Source: Colivivens sp964537205
GTDB lineage: Bacteria > Bacteroidota > Bacteroidia > Bacteroidales > Bacteroidaceae
Reading direction: 5' to 3'
NCBI GenBank assembly: GCA_964537205.1
Contig: CAZHZH010000041.1
Coordinates: 1-23,913 of the forward strand
Length of the DNA: 23,913 nucleotides
Positions 6,854 through 13,906 of this stretch are shown one piece after another (the stretch's first letter is position 1; the number at the start of each line of letters is the position of its first letter). The notes below the pieces were generated by a model. It saw only the letters and a list, made by a program, of their open reading frames with translations. It made no database searches and was not told the origin of the DNA. A program made the translations under genes and the position numbers.

Positions 6854-8710
6854 TTATTCAAAAGTCCATCCTCTGAACGTCTGTCCTTTTTTAAAGTCGG
6901 AGCCGAAATAGCAGCCCAACTCTGATGGTTGGTTGTAGGCTACGTTCTGCGTAGCCACGCTGATGCGGTAGGGTATGTCCTGCATGAATGTGTAGAAGCG
7001 GTACTGTGTCGGTATGTCGGTCAGGTAGATGCGCAATTCGTCGCTCCTGCGTGTGCGCACGATCAACTCCTCGCGCCAGTCGCCCAGTATGTCGGCTTCC
7101 AAGCACGGGTTGCTTTTCGACCCGTTGTTGAACGAGCATTCGTTGTTGACATCAAGCAGCACGAAGACATTTTCCTCAGCCGGATTGTACTTTGATATTC
7201 GTCCGCCGTCGAGCAGCTCGCGGTTCAAGTCACCGTCCCACCATATTGCGAAGTTGACGGGTACGCGCGCCCCGCTCACCAACTCGCCTTTGACATTGCG
7301 GATTCCTCCTGAGGCGGACGACCACATCTCTGCTCCCCAATTGGTAGGATCTATGTCAGCTGCCATTCCGCGTCCGACATCGTTGTTCGCCTTTATCTGG
7401 AATATGATTTCGCCGGTGGCGGCATCGCGGAATGTAGACCCGTCGCGTCTGTTCTCGTGTACGTCCCATACTTGCAGTTTCTCGCTGTCGGGGTAGAATC
7501 CGAACATGTGAAGGGCGTCGCCGTGTCCGAGTCCCGTGTTATATAATCCCTCGCCGTTGTCGTCGACGCACATTGAGCCGTATACGATCTCGTCCTTGCC
7601 GTCTCCGTCGACATCGCCGACACGCAGGTTGTGGTTTCCTTGACCGCCCCATGTCTGCCACCCGCCATTCTGCGAGTCGAACGCCCAGCGTTGTTTCAGT
7701 CGCTTGCCGTCCCAGTCCCATGCAGTGAGTGTGGTACGGGCGTAATATCCGCGGCACATGACTACGCTCGCGTGCCTGCCGTCCAGGTAGGCGACACACG
7801 CAAGGTAGCGTTCGCTCCGGTTGCCGTAGTCGTCGCCCCAATTGCCTGAGTCGCGTTTCGGAACGTAGTCGACCGTACACAAGTTCTCGCCGGTCTCGCC
7901 GCTGAACACCGTGAGGTATTCGTTTCCCGTCTGGATTCGTCCTATGCGTCCTGTGTGCGACACGTAGTCGGCGTTCTTGTCACCGATCACGTTTCCTTTG
8001 CCGTCGGTGGCGCCATCGCTTGTCTTCATGACTACTTCCGACTTTCCGTCGCCGTCGAGGTCATACACCATGAACTGGGTGTAATGCGCTCCGGCTCGTA
8101 TGTTTTTCCCGAGGTCGATTCTCCACAGACGCTTGCCGTTGAGTTTGTAACAGTCGAAAATCACATTGCCTGTATAGCCGTCGTGTGCGTTGTCGTGTGC
8201 GTTTGAAGGATCCCATTTTAAGATGATCTCATATTCACCGTCACCATCCACGTCGCCGGCGGAGCAGTCGTTGGCACTGTAGCTGTAACCACGTCCGTCG
8301 GGAGTCGTCCCGTCTGAAGGCACTTGCAAGGGGATGCTCAGGTAGCCGTTGTGCGCGTCTTTGCCCAATGTACATTTGCCGTCCTTCCTGTGCGACTCCT
8401 TCTTTCCGTCCACGGTGCGCACTTCAAACTCAGCGTCGCCAATATCTGCGATTTTCATGAATGTAGGTCCGGAGAGAGGCTGCTTGTTCAGCAGCTTGCC
8501 GTTTCTGTACACGTTGAACGATGTTGTAGGCAGGTCTTCGTCGAGATACCGCCATGCTATGCACACGCTGTCGCCTTTCGGGGTTTTGTACGCCACAAGG
8601 CCGCGGTTGAGGTTTTCACGCCGCATATTCGCCATGTCATAGTGTGGCTGGCTCCATCCGTTGATTGTCAGCCCCAATATGGTCAATAATATTAGTCGTC
8701 GCATATTCAT
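6854..8710 (-). CDS. Exported rhamnogalacturonan lyase, polysaccharide lyase family 11
   Basis: 618 residues. PL11 enzymes cut the rhamnose-galacturonate backbone of pectin (rhamnogalacturonan I) by beta-elimination, with calcium. A signal peptide (residues 1-20, ending NGWS) is followed by MRRENLNRGLVAY and an N-terminal beta domain, then a propeller. Calcium-binding loops of the type D-x-DGDG stand at 153-158, 217-222 and 366-371. WGGQGNHNLRVGD and the C-terminal LGDWREELIVR are family-like. The length matches YesW-type enzymes. There is no lipobox, so the protein is periplasmic or secreted. A small lipoprotein gene lies 37 bases upstream on the same strand. No SusC/SusD pair or other pectinase is in the window, so this is not a recognisable polysaccharide utilisation locus. 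Confidence 0.92.
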   Translation of the reverse strand: MNMRRLILLTILGLTINGWSQPHYDMANMRRENLNRGLVAYKTPKGDSVCIAWRYLDEDLPTTSFNVYRNGKLLNKQPLSGPTFMKIADIGDAEFEVRTVDGKKESHRKDGKCTLGKDAHNGYLSIPLQVPSDGTTPDGRGYSYSANDCSAGDVDGDGEYEIILKWDPSNAHDNAHDGYTGNVIFDCYKLNGKRLWRIDLGKNIRAGAHYTQFMVYDLDGDGKSEVVMKTSDGATDGKGNVIGDKNADYVSHTGRIGRIQTGNEYLTVFSGETGENLCTVDYVPKRDSGNWGDDYGNRSERYLACVAYLDGRHASVVMCRGYYARTTLTAWDWDGKRLKQRWAFDSQNGGWQTWGGQGNHNLRVGDVDGDGKDEIVYGSMCVDDNGEGLYNTGLGHGDALHMFGFYPDSEKLQVWDVHENRRDGSTFRDAATGEIIFQIKANNDVGRGMAADIDPTNWGAEMWSSASGGIRNVKGELVSGARVPVNFAIWWDGDLNRELLDGGRISKYNPAEENVFVLLDVNNECSFNNGSKSNPCLEADILGDWREELIVRTRRSDELRIYLTDIPTQYRFYTFMQDIPYRISVATQNVAYNQPSELGCYFGSDFKKGQTFRGWTFE

Positions 8711-8747
8711 AATGTAAGTCTGTGGTTCGTGTCTGAGTTCTGATGTC

Positions 8748-9215
8748 TTAGAATGTCTTCGAGTAGCTGGCCAACCATTGGTCCGCGTTGTTGTAGTACC
8801 CGTACAGGCTCAAGTATACCGTGAAGTTGTCGAGAGAGTCAATGTTGATTATGTCACCATACTGACTGTATAATGTAGATCTGACGAGTGTTGATGTGGC
8901 TGTCACCAGCATGTCGCTATATGTCTGTATTGCCTGCATGTTGCACACTGTGATGGCCGAGGATATGCTGCTGTCGTCGGTCTTGCCCTTTTCCTGGAAT
9001 AGGGAACTGTCGCCGGTCAGTGGTATCGCTTTCGATGCCAGTGCCTTGGTTATGTACTGACCGTACACTGTGTCGTTGATGTCGGAGAATACCACGCTGT
9101 CGCACCGTCCATAATAAGAGACTGTCGCATAAGCGTCGTCATTAGTGTCAACTGAGCAGGCTCCGAATATAGCCGTGCCGCATACAAGGGCTAACGCCCA
9201 TACTAATCTGTTCAT
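8748..9215 (-). CDS. Small lipoprotein of unknown function
   Basis: 155 residues. The signal sequence ends in the lipobox FGAC with lipidated Cys20, so the mature protein is anchored in the outer or inner membrane facing the periplasm or surface. The mature part is Ser/Thr/Tyr-rich, with YATVSYYGRCDSVVFSDIND and a C-terminal YLSLYGYYNNADQW; it looks all-beta. I do not recognise the family. It starts at an ATG 40 bases downstream of a TAnnTTTG element, and its stop is 37 bases before the lyase gene, so the two may share a transcript. Co-location alone does not make it a pectin-binding protein. Confidence 0.8.
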   Translation of the reverse strand: MNRLVWALALVCGTAIFGACSVDTNDDAYATVSYYGRCDSVVFSDINDTVYGQYITKALASKAIPLTGDSSLFQEKGKTDDSSISSAITVCNMQAIQTYSDMLVTATSTLVRSTLYSQYGDIINIDSLDNFTVYLSLYGYYNNADQWLASYSKTF

Positions 9216-9254
9216 ACAATTGAAATTCTATCTGTAATTAATCTTTTGATGCTA

Positions 9255-9262
9255 CAAAGGTA
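9255..9262 (-). promoter_or_regulatory. Bacteroidota promoter -7 element (TACCTTTG)
   Basis: A TAnnTTTG match on the minus strand, 40 bases before the lipoprotein start at 9215. No TTTG is found at the expected upstream distance. It could drive the lipoprotein, lyase, MscS and HD genes. Confidence 0.55.
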
Positions 9263-9311
9263 GCAATTTCTTCGAAACCAATCACCGACATTTTTCATAA
9301 AAAGAACACCT

Positions 9312-9335
9312 TTAATAATAGATAGGTATTATTAA
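9312..9335. repeat. Perfect AT-only inverted repeat, 9-bp arms
   Basis: TTAATAATA and TATTATTAA flank a six-base centre (GATAGG). It lies about 50 bases upstream of the -7 element at 9255-9262, where an activator or upstream element would sit. Its arms are too weak for a terminator stem, and a better one is found at 9372-9406. Confidence 0.5.
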
Positions 9336-9371
9336 GCATAATAAAGTGTTTTATTTGTTGGCTACACAAAC

Positions 9372-9406
9372 AATATGGTGTGCTGTGTTCCTGAGCACAC
9401 CATATT
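9372..9406 (-). terminator. Strong hairpin after the duplicated-module lipoprotein gene
   Basis: AATATGGTGTGCT (9372-9384) and AGCACACCATATT (9394-9406) pair perfectly over 13 bases around a nine-base loop. It begins 41 bases past the stop codon at 9448, reading leftwards. The following transcript starts GUUUGUG, only a weak U-tract, so termination may need help or the hairpin may protect the 3' end. Confidence 0.65.
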
Positions 9407-9447
9407 TATATAATACTTGTCGGTCTGTCGCGTTGCTATGTCACGGA

Positions 9448-10227
9448 CTAAAGTTCCGAGGTCTCAATTGTGACCAAGCACTCTTCGCCGCTTTGGTTGC
9501 CGATATACCTGTAGCCGATGCCCTTTCCGGCGTTCTTGCACATTTGGATAAACATTACACTCGCAGGCTCGTCGGCGCTGAGTTCCTGCTTGAGTGTCTC
9601 CTTGACTTCATCGGCTGATTCTTGTATGGCTTCGACAGAAATCAAGTCTTCATCTACAGAGCAGTCGTATATTACGTAGTCGCCATCAATGGTCAGCTGC
9701 GTGATAGTAATCCCGTTGCCGGCTTCCATCGGCATCTGCGCGTTAGTCACTTCCACCTCGTTCTCAAGTACCGCGTCAGGGTCGGAATCGCCGTTTGTGG
9801 AATTCCTCGCTTCAACCAGTTCTTCGTGAGTGAGTGTGACCGACACTGTCGAGCCGGTTTCTATGCCAGTATACTTTAACGTAAGGCCGGCGCCTGCTTC
9901 TTCCATGTCGTTGAGCAGGTTCTGTGTGCCTTCTGTGTCTGAATTGCTGAACATTGTCAGGGCGGATTGCTTCATTAAGTCGGGATTCGCCTTGAGCGCG
10001 TCGATGTTTACAATGTTCTCGTGTACGTCATACGACATGACGACGTTGCCGTCCTTATATTCGAAGCCCGTCATCTCACCGATTGCCCCCATGTCCATTG
10101 GGCATTCCTTGTTCATCTCCTCAACCGCCCTCTTCAGTTTAGAGTCTTTCTGACATGAACATATCAGTGCGGCGGCAAGGCATACGATGATTATCGGACT
10201 AATTCTAATTCCGTTGCTCCTTTTCAT
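9448..10227 (-). CDS. Lipoprotein with two tandem copies of one domain, function unknown
   Basis: 259 residues. The signal sequence ends LICSC, with Cys25 the likely lipidated residue, although Cys23 in the lipobox is unusual. The mature protein is acidic. Two halves align along their length: about 42-136 (CPMDMG...GNVVMSYDVHENIVNIDALK...AGAGLTLKYTG...VSVTLTHEEL) and about 165-259 (MPMEAG...GDYVIYDCSVDEDLISVEAIQ...AGKGIGYRYIG...CLVTIETSEL). Each is a beta-strand pair, a helix, then strands. I do not recognise the family. It starts 50 bases after the stop of the zinc-ribbon membrane protein gene on the same strand and has no promoter of its own that I can see, so the two are probably one operon. 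Confidence 0.85.
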   Translation of the reverse strand: MKRSNGIRISPIIIVCLAAALICSCQKDSKLKRAVEEMNKECPMDMGAIGEMTGFEYKDGNVVMSYDVHENIVNIDALKANPDLMKQSALTMFSNSDTEGTQNLLNDMEEAGAGLTLKYTGIETGSTVSVTLTHEELVEARNSTNGDSDPDAVLENEVEVTNAQMPMEAGNGITITQLTIDGDYVIYDCSVDEDLISVEAIQESADEVKETLKQELSADEPASVMFIQMCKNAGKGIGYRYIGNQSGEECLVTIETSEL

Positions 10228-10277
10228 ACCTTTTATATATTATCTTGTTTGCGAATTTGTTATTACTTTAGGTGTCT

Positions 10278-10673
10278 TTAATATGCGTAATGCAACATGG
10301 TGAACATGGAGATGACAGTTGATATTACCAAGTAAATTATGAAGATACCAGTCGCTATAAGTCCGATGATCCTGAACAATGGCTTCTTAATTGCCAAAGG
10401 TACAAGTATGTAGCAGAAACTTAGACATATAGATATTAACGACGTTAAGACGATAAAAGGTACTGTGCGGCTCCAGTCAAGGGCGTTGCCGATAAGGCGC
10501 ATAATCAGCAGGACCATGTTGCCGACAATCATAACGCCAATAAACGCAAGTAAGAATGTGTCTGGTGTCAGCCACTTCTTTTTTCCGTCAACCATGGGGC
10601 TCAAATCAGCCCCGCAATGAGCGCAGTAGTTAGCTCCCTCTGCGTTCTCTGTGTGACAATCAGGACAAATCAT
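10278..10673 (-). CDS. Zinc-ribbon membrane protein
   Basis: 131 residues. It opens with a treble-type zinc ribbon: Cys3 and Cys6 (MICPDC), Cys17 and Cys20 (CAHCG). A short linker and three hydrophobic helices follow at about 39-61, 71-94 and 102-126. Such N-terminal zinc_ribbon_2-like domains on small membrane proteins are common and mostly uncharacterised; no activity can be assigned. The frame stays open to 10757, but a TAnnTTTG element at 10723-10730 lies inside that extension, so the ATG at 10673, directly before the zinc ribbon, is the real start. It heads a probable two-gene operon with the duplicated-module lipoprotein. Confidence 0.85.
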   Translation of the reverse strand: MICPDCHTENAEGANYCAHCGADLSPMVDGKKKWLTPDTFLLAFIGVMIVGNMVLLIMRLIGNALDWSRTVPFIVLTSLISICLSFCYILVPLAIKKPLFRIIGLIATGIFIIYLVISTVISMFTMLHYAY

Positions 10674-10722
10674 ACAATCAATCTTTAAAGTTAATAATTT
10701 GTTGAAAATCGATTTTACTTTG

Positions 10723-10730
10723 CAAAGATA
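10723..10730 (-). promoter_or_regulatory. Bacteroidota promoter -7 element (TATCTTTG)
   Basis: A TAnnTTTG match on the minus strand, 50 bases upstream of the ATG at 10673. It fixes the start of the zinc-ribbon gene by excluding the longer frame. No clear -33 element. Confidence 0.6.
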
Positions 10731-10802
10731 ATAAAAAAGCACGAGAAAGAGCGGCATAAAAGAAAAATAATGTGATGACGGCTGTTGTTGCTGTGAAAAG
10801 CC

Positions 10803-10877
10803 CCGCCTTTTATAGTAAGGTGCGATGAATATTGCTAAGCAAAAATATCACTATAAGGCGGCATGAGGCACTCCGCC
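10803..10877. repeat. Long-loop inverted repeat with a competing third arm
   Basis: CCGCCTTTTATAGT (10803-10816) pairs with ACTATAAGGCGG (10850-10861) with two bulged T, around a 33-base loop. The same GGCGG (10857-10861) can instead pair with CCGCC at 10873-10877 around an 11-base loop. The structure lies in the 312-base region between the divergent zinc-ribbon and GT2 genes, upstream of both promoters, so neither transcript is expected to contain it unless read-through occurs. Its shape, terminal inverted repeats around a short AT-rich core, is also that of a small non-autonomous element. Confidence 0.5.
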
Positions 10878-10929
10878 ACTAACACATGCTAAAGTTTCGT
10901 GACATAAAACAAAATAATTCGTAAATAAT

Positions 10930-10960
10930 TTTGTGCTTACGGCAGTTTATACTATCTTTG
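10930..10960 (+). promoter_or_regulatory. Bacteroidota promoter TTTG-N19-TATCTTTG for the GT2-pyrC operon
   Basis: TTTG at 10930-10933 and TATCTTTG at 10953-10960 match both elements of the Bacteroidota housekeeping promoter with a 19-base spacer. Transcription would start near 10967, about 20 bases before the GT2 start codon. Confidence 0.75.
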
Positions 10961-10985
10961 CAGACTAAGAGAAATAACGGCTATT

Positions 10986-11735
10986 ATGAACACGAGTGAC
11001 AGTATAGTAATCATTCCAACATATAATGAGAAGGAGAATATCGAACGAATCATTCGTGCAATATTCGCACTTGAGAAGGCGTTCAATATTCTGGTCATAG
11101 ACGATAACTCGCCCGACGGGACGGCCGCGATTGTAAAGCGGTTGATGAGCGACGAGTTTGCTGACCGCCTGTTCATATTGGAACGCGCAGGCAAACAGGG
11201 TTTGGGGACGGCGTATATTGCCGGTTTCAAGTGGAGTTTGGAGCGAAAATATGATTATGTGTTCGAGATGGATGCGGACTTTTCACACGCTCCGTCCGAC
11301 CTGCCGCGACTTTATTCCGCCTGTGCCGATGACGGCTTTGATATTGCCATCGGTTCGCGCTACGTCTCAGGGGTGAACGTCGTCAATTGGCCTATGGGAC
11401 GTGTTCTGATGTCGTACTTCGCATCTAAGTACGTACGATTCGTCACAGGACTTAACATCTGTGACACTACGGCAGGATTCGTATGCTATCGCCGTCGGGT
11501 GCTGGACACCATCGACTTGGACGCTGTCAGGTTCAAAGGCTACGCTTTCCAGATTGAGATGAAATACACCGCATACAAGTGCGGATTTAAGATAAAGGAA
11601 GTTCCAGTTATTTTTGTGAACAGGGTAGAAGGAACATCGAAGATGAGTGGAGGCATATTCAGCGAGGCGCTGCTCGGAGTCATCCGCCTCCGTCTCGACG
11701 GATGGTTCAAAAAATACCCGAAACCTAAGGATTAA
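10986..11735 (+). CDS. Family 2 glycosyltransferase, polyprenyl-phosphate mannosyltransferase (DPM1-like)
   Basis: 249 residues. This subfamily transfers mannose or glucose from a nucleotide sugar to a polyprenyl phosphate at the inner face of the membrane. The GT-A fold signatures are IIPTYNEKENI (residues 9-19), VIDDNSPDGT (37-46), the metal-binding Asp96-Ala-Asp98 in EMDADFSHAPSDLP, and GSRYVSG. The later FKGYAFQIEM and GTSKMSG are typical of DPM1-like enzymes. The usual C-terminal membrane helices of the longer versions are absent, giving the short soluble form. It starts at an ATG behind a good promoter, and pyrC follows after seven bases. The sugar and acceptor are inferred from family, not shown. 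Confidence 0.9.
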   Translation: MNTSDSIVIIPTYNEKENIERIIRAIFALEKAFNILVIDDNSPDGTAAIVKRLMSDEFADRLFILERAGKQGLGTAYIAGFKWSLERKYDYVFEMDADFSHAPSDLPRLYSACADDGFDIAIGSRYVSGVNVVNWPMGRVLMSYFASKYVRFVTGLNICDTTAGFVCYRRRVLDTIDLDAVRFKGYAFQIEMKYTAYKCGFKIKEVPVIFVNRVEGTSKMSGGIFSEALLGVIRLRLDGWFKKYPKPKD

Positions 11736-11742
11736 CCAGGAT

Positions 11743-13083
11743 ATGAGGATTGTAATAAGCGGAGCGACGATTGTAAATGAGGAACGACAATTTGTAGGTT
11801 CTGTAATTGTAGAAGACGAGTATATATCGGACATTATCGAAGGAGAGACATTGCAGCCTGAGGGCGATGATAACTTCATCGATGCCCGAGGGCTTTATTT
11901 GTTCCCTGGCGTTATAGACGACCATGTGCATTTCCGTGAACCTGGATATGAGTACAAGGCCGATATCGCCTCTGAAAGCCGCACGGCTGCCGCAGGCGGT
12001 GTCACTTCGTATATGGAAATGCCTAATACAAACCCGCCTACAACGACTATTGAGCGGTTAGAGGAGAAATTCGAACTTGGCCGCAAGAAAAGCCGTGTGA
12101 ACTATTCGTTTTATTTTGGAGCGACAAACGACAATGTGGACCTGCTGCAACAGTTGGACCCGCACCGTGTGCCGGGAGTGAAGGTGTTCATGGGATCGAG
12201 TACGGGAGGTTTGCTGGTGGATGATGACAATGCGATGTGGAGGATATTCGAAAAGTCTCCTCTGCGAATTGTCGCACACTGTGAAGACAACTCCATCATC
12301 GAGAGAAACATACAGCGGTTCAAGAAACAGTATAAGGGACAGAACGACTTCCCTGTTCGTTATCATTCGCGTATACGCAGTGTGGACGCTTGCTTCGAGG
12401 CTTCGTCAAAGGCCGTAAGGATAGCGAAAGGCACAGGTGCGCGACTGCATATAGCGCACGTTTCGACAGGACGCGAACTGTCGCTTTTCGAGAACAAGCC
12501 GCTTGAGGAAAAGCAGATAACTGCGGAGGTATGCATTGCCCACCTCATGTTCACTACGGAAGACTACGACTCATTAGGCACAAAAATCAAATGCAACCCG
12601 TCGGTCAAGTCGCCTGAAGACCAGGCGGCTCTTTATGCGGGTTTGCGAAACGGACTGATTGATGTCGTCGCCACCGATCACGCGCCCCATCTGCTTAACG
12701 AGAAGAAAGGAGGCGCGCTGCGCGCCAAGTCGGGCATGCCGCTCATTCAGTTCTCGCTTGTAAGCATGCTTGAACTGGCGGACAAAGGCATAATACCGAT
12801 TGAACATATTCCGCAGTTGATGAGCCACAATCCCGCCATCCTGTTCAAGATCAGAAAGCGCGGCTTCATACGCAAGGGCTACTACGCCGACCTTGTGCTT
12901 GTCGACCCGAATGCGAACTGGCATGTAGGCAAAGGCAGATACTACACAAAGTGCGGATGGACTCCGATGGACAACCGCGTGTTTAAGTGGAAGGTCGTCC
13001 GAACTATCGTGAACGGCATCACCGCGTACGTTGACGGCATCGTGATTGACGGCGTTCGCGGAAAGGAGCTTCAGTTCGACTGA
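11743..13083 (+). CDS. pyrC: Dihydroorotase, amidohydrolase type
   Basis: 446 residues. It closes carbamoyl aspartate to dihydroorotate, the third step of UMP synthesis. Metal ligands are visible: His61 and His63 (DDHVHFREPG), Lys147 (GVKVFMGSSTGG) as a likely carboxylated lysine, His179 (AHCEDN), His239 (LHIAHVST) and Asp312 (ATDHAPHLL). The FREPG loop binds substrate in dihydroorotases. The class resembles type I dihydroorotase or allantoinase; an allantoinase would not be expected here, as no purine-degradation gene is nearby. The frame extends back to 11647 inside the GT2 gene. The ATG at 11743 starts the conserved strand (MRIVISGATIV), with AGGA upstream. Confidence 0.93.
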   Translation: MRIVISGATIVNEERQFVGSVIVEDEYISDIIEGETLQPEGDDNFIDARGLYLFPGVIDDHVHFREPGYEYKADIASESRTAAAGGVTSYMEMPNTNPPTTTIERLEEKFELGRKKSRVNYSFYFGATNDNVDLLQQLDPHRVPGVKVFMGSSTGGLLVDDDNAMWRIFEKSPLRIVAHCEDNSIIERNIQRFKKQYKGQNDFPVRYHSRIRSVDACFEASSKAVRIAKGTGARLHIAHVSTGRELSLFENKPLEEKQITAEVCIAHLMFTTEDYDSLGTKIKCNPSVKSPEDQAALYAGLRNGLIDVVATDHAPHLLNEKKGGALRAKSGMPLIQFSLVSMLELADKGIIPIEHIPQLMSHNPAILFKIRKRGFIRKGYYADLVLVDPNANWHVGKGRYYTKCGWTPMDNRVFKWKVVRTIVNGITAYVDGIVIDGVRGKELQFD

Positions 13084-13148
13084 TATAATTAAAACGAGAT
13101 AACGGAGTACATGTCATTATATTGTTTCTGTCAACACAACCCTGCGAG

Positions 13149-13889
13149 ATGAAAGGCACATTCACTATTGACGAACTGGTGCCGCACATCAGTTGGGTTC
13201 ATTTCTTCTACACATGGCAGGTCAGTTCCCATAAAGAGGAGGCTGAAAAGCTGAGGACTGAGGCTGACACGATCTTGGCGAAGTTGAAGGACAAGGTCAG
13301 TGTGGAATATATGCTGTGTCCGTTCCGCGCCCGCTCATCAGGCGATGACATCATCCTTGCCGACTCAGTCAGCATCCCTTTCCTGCGCCAGCAGGTTCCG
13401 GGGAGCGACGGAAGCTGCCTGTGTCTGAGTGATTATGTTAAAGAGCGGGATGACAGGATTTATATTTTCGCCACGACGGTAAGACGGCATGATGAAGCCG
13501 CCGCATACGAGGACGACTACCAGAAACTACTGACCGTCACATTGTCCGACCGTCTTGCGGAAGCCGCCGCCGAATTGCTGCAACAAAAGGTTGAACAGAC
13601 GGAAGGACTGCCACAGGCGTCATTGATTCGCCCTGCTGTAGGCTATCCGTCGATACCCGACATGTCGATCAACTTCATAGTCGACAAGCTGTGCGGTTTC
13701 GGCAACATAGGCGTTAGGTTGACGGAAAACGGCATGATGATTCCCCACTCGTCGGTGAGCGGGTTTATAATACTCAATACGGACGCACGCTACTTCTCCG
13801 TAGGCAAAATCAGCGAGGAGCAATTGCAAGACTACGCGAGGCGGCGTGGTTTCGCCCTCGAACGGATGAAGAAGTTTGTGAACGTGTAA
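13149..13889 (+). CDS. Free-standing B12-dependent methionine synthase reactivation domain
   Basis: 246 residues. In MetH the C-terminal activation domain binds S-adenosylmethionine and re-methylates oxidised cobalamin. Its hallmark IRPAVGYPSIPD (160-171) is present, as is the HFFYTWQV helix (18-25) and a late SVSGFIILN...YFSVGKI stretch matching the domain's end. The rest of MetH is absent. Two deviations are seen against the E. coli pattern as I remember it: Ser15 stands where an Asp precedes the Trp, and Met172 follows the motif where a charged or His residue is common. The frame opens at a TTG at 13122; the ATG at 13149 is preferred. It lies 65 bases after pyrC and 17 before the phosphoesterase, in the same operon. 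A split MetH partner elsewhere in the genome is likely. Confidence 0.85.
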   Translation: MKGTFTIDELVPHISWVHFFYTWQVSSHKEEAEKLRTEADTILAKLKDKVSVEYMLCPFRARSSGDDIILADSVSIPFLRQQVPGSDGSCLCLSDYVKERDDRIYIFATTVRRHDEAAAYEDDYQKLLTVTLSDRLAEAAAELLQQKVEQTEGLPQASLIRPAVGYPSIPDMSINFIVDKLCGFGNIGVRLTENGMMIPHSSVSGFIILNTDARYFSVGKISEEQLQDYARRRGFALERMKKFVNV

Positions 13890-13906
13890 AAAGCAATCAG
13901 GTAAAA

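Noticed and set aside
11647..11742. Upstream extension of the dihydroorotase gene into the GT2 gene
   Set aside because: The ATG at 11743 begins the conserved first strand and follows AGGA. The extension is a shadow of the GT2 end.
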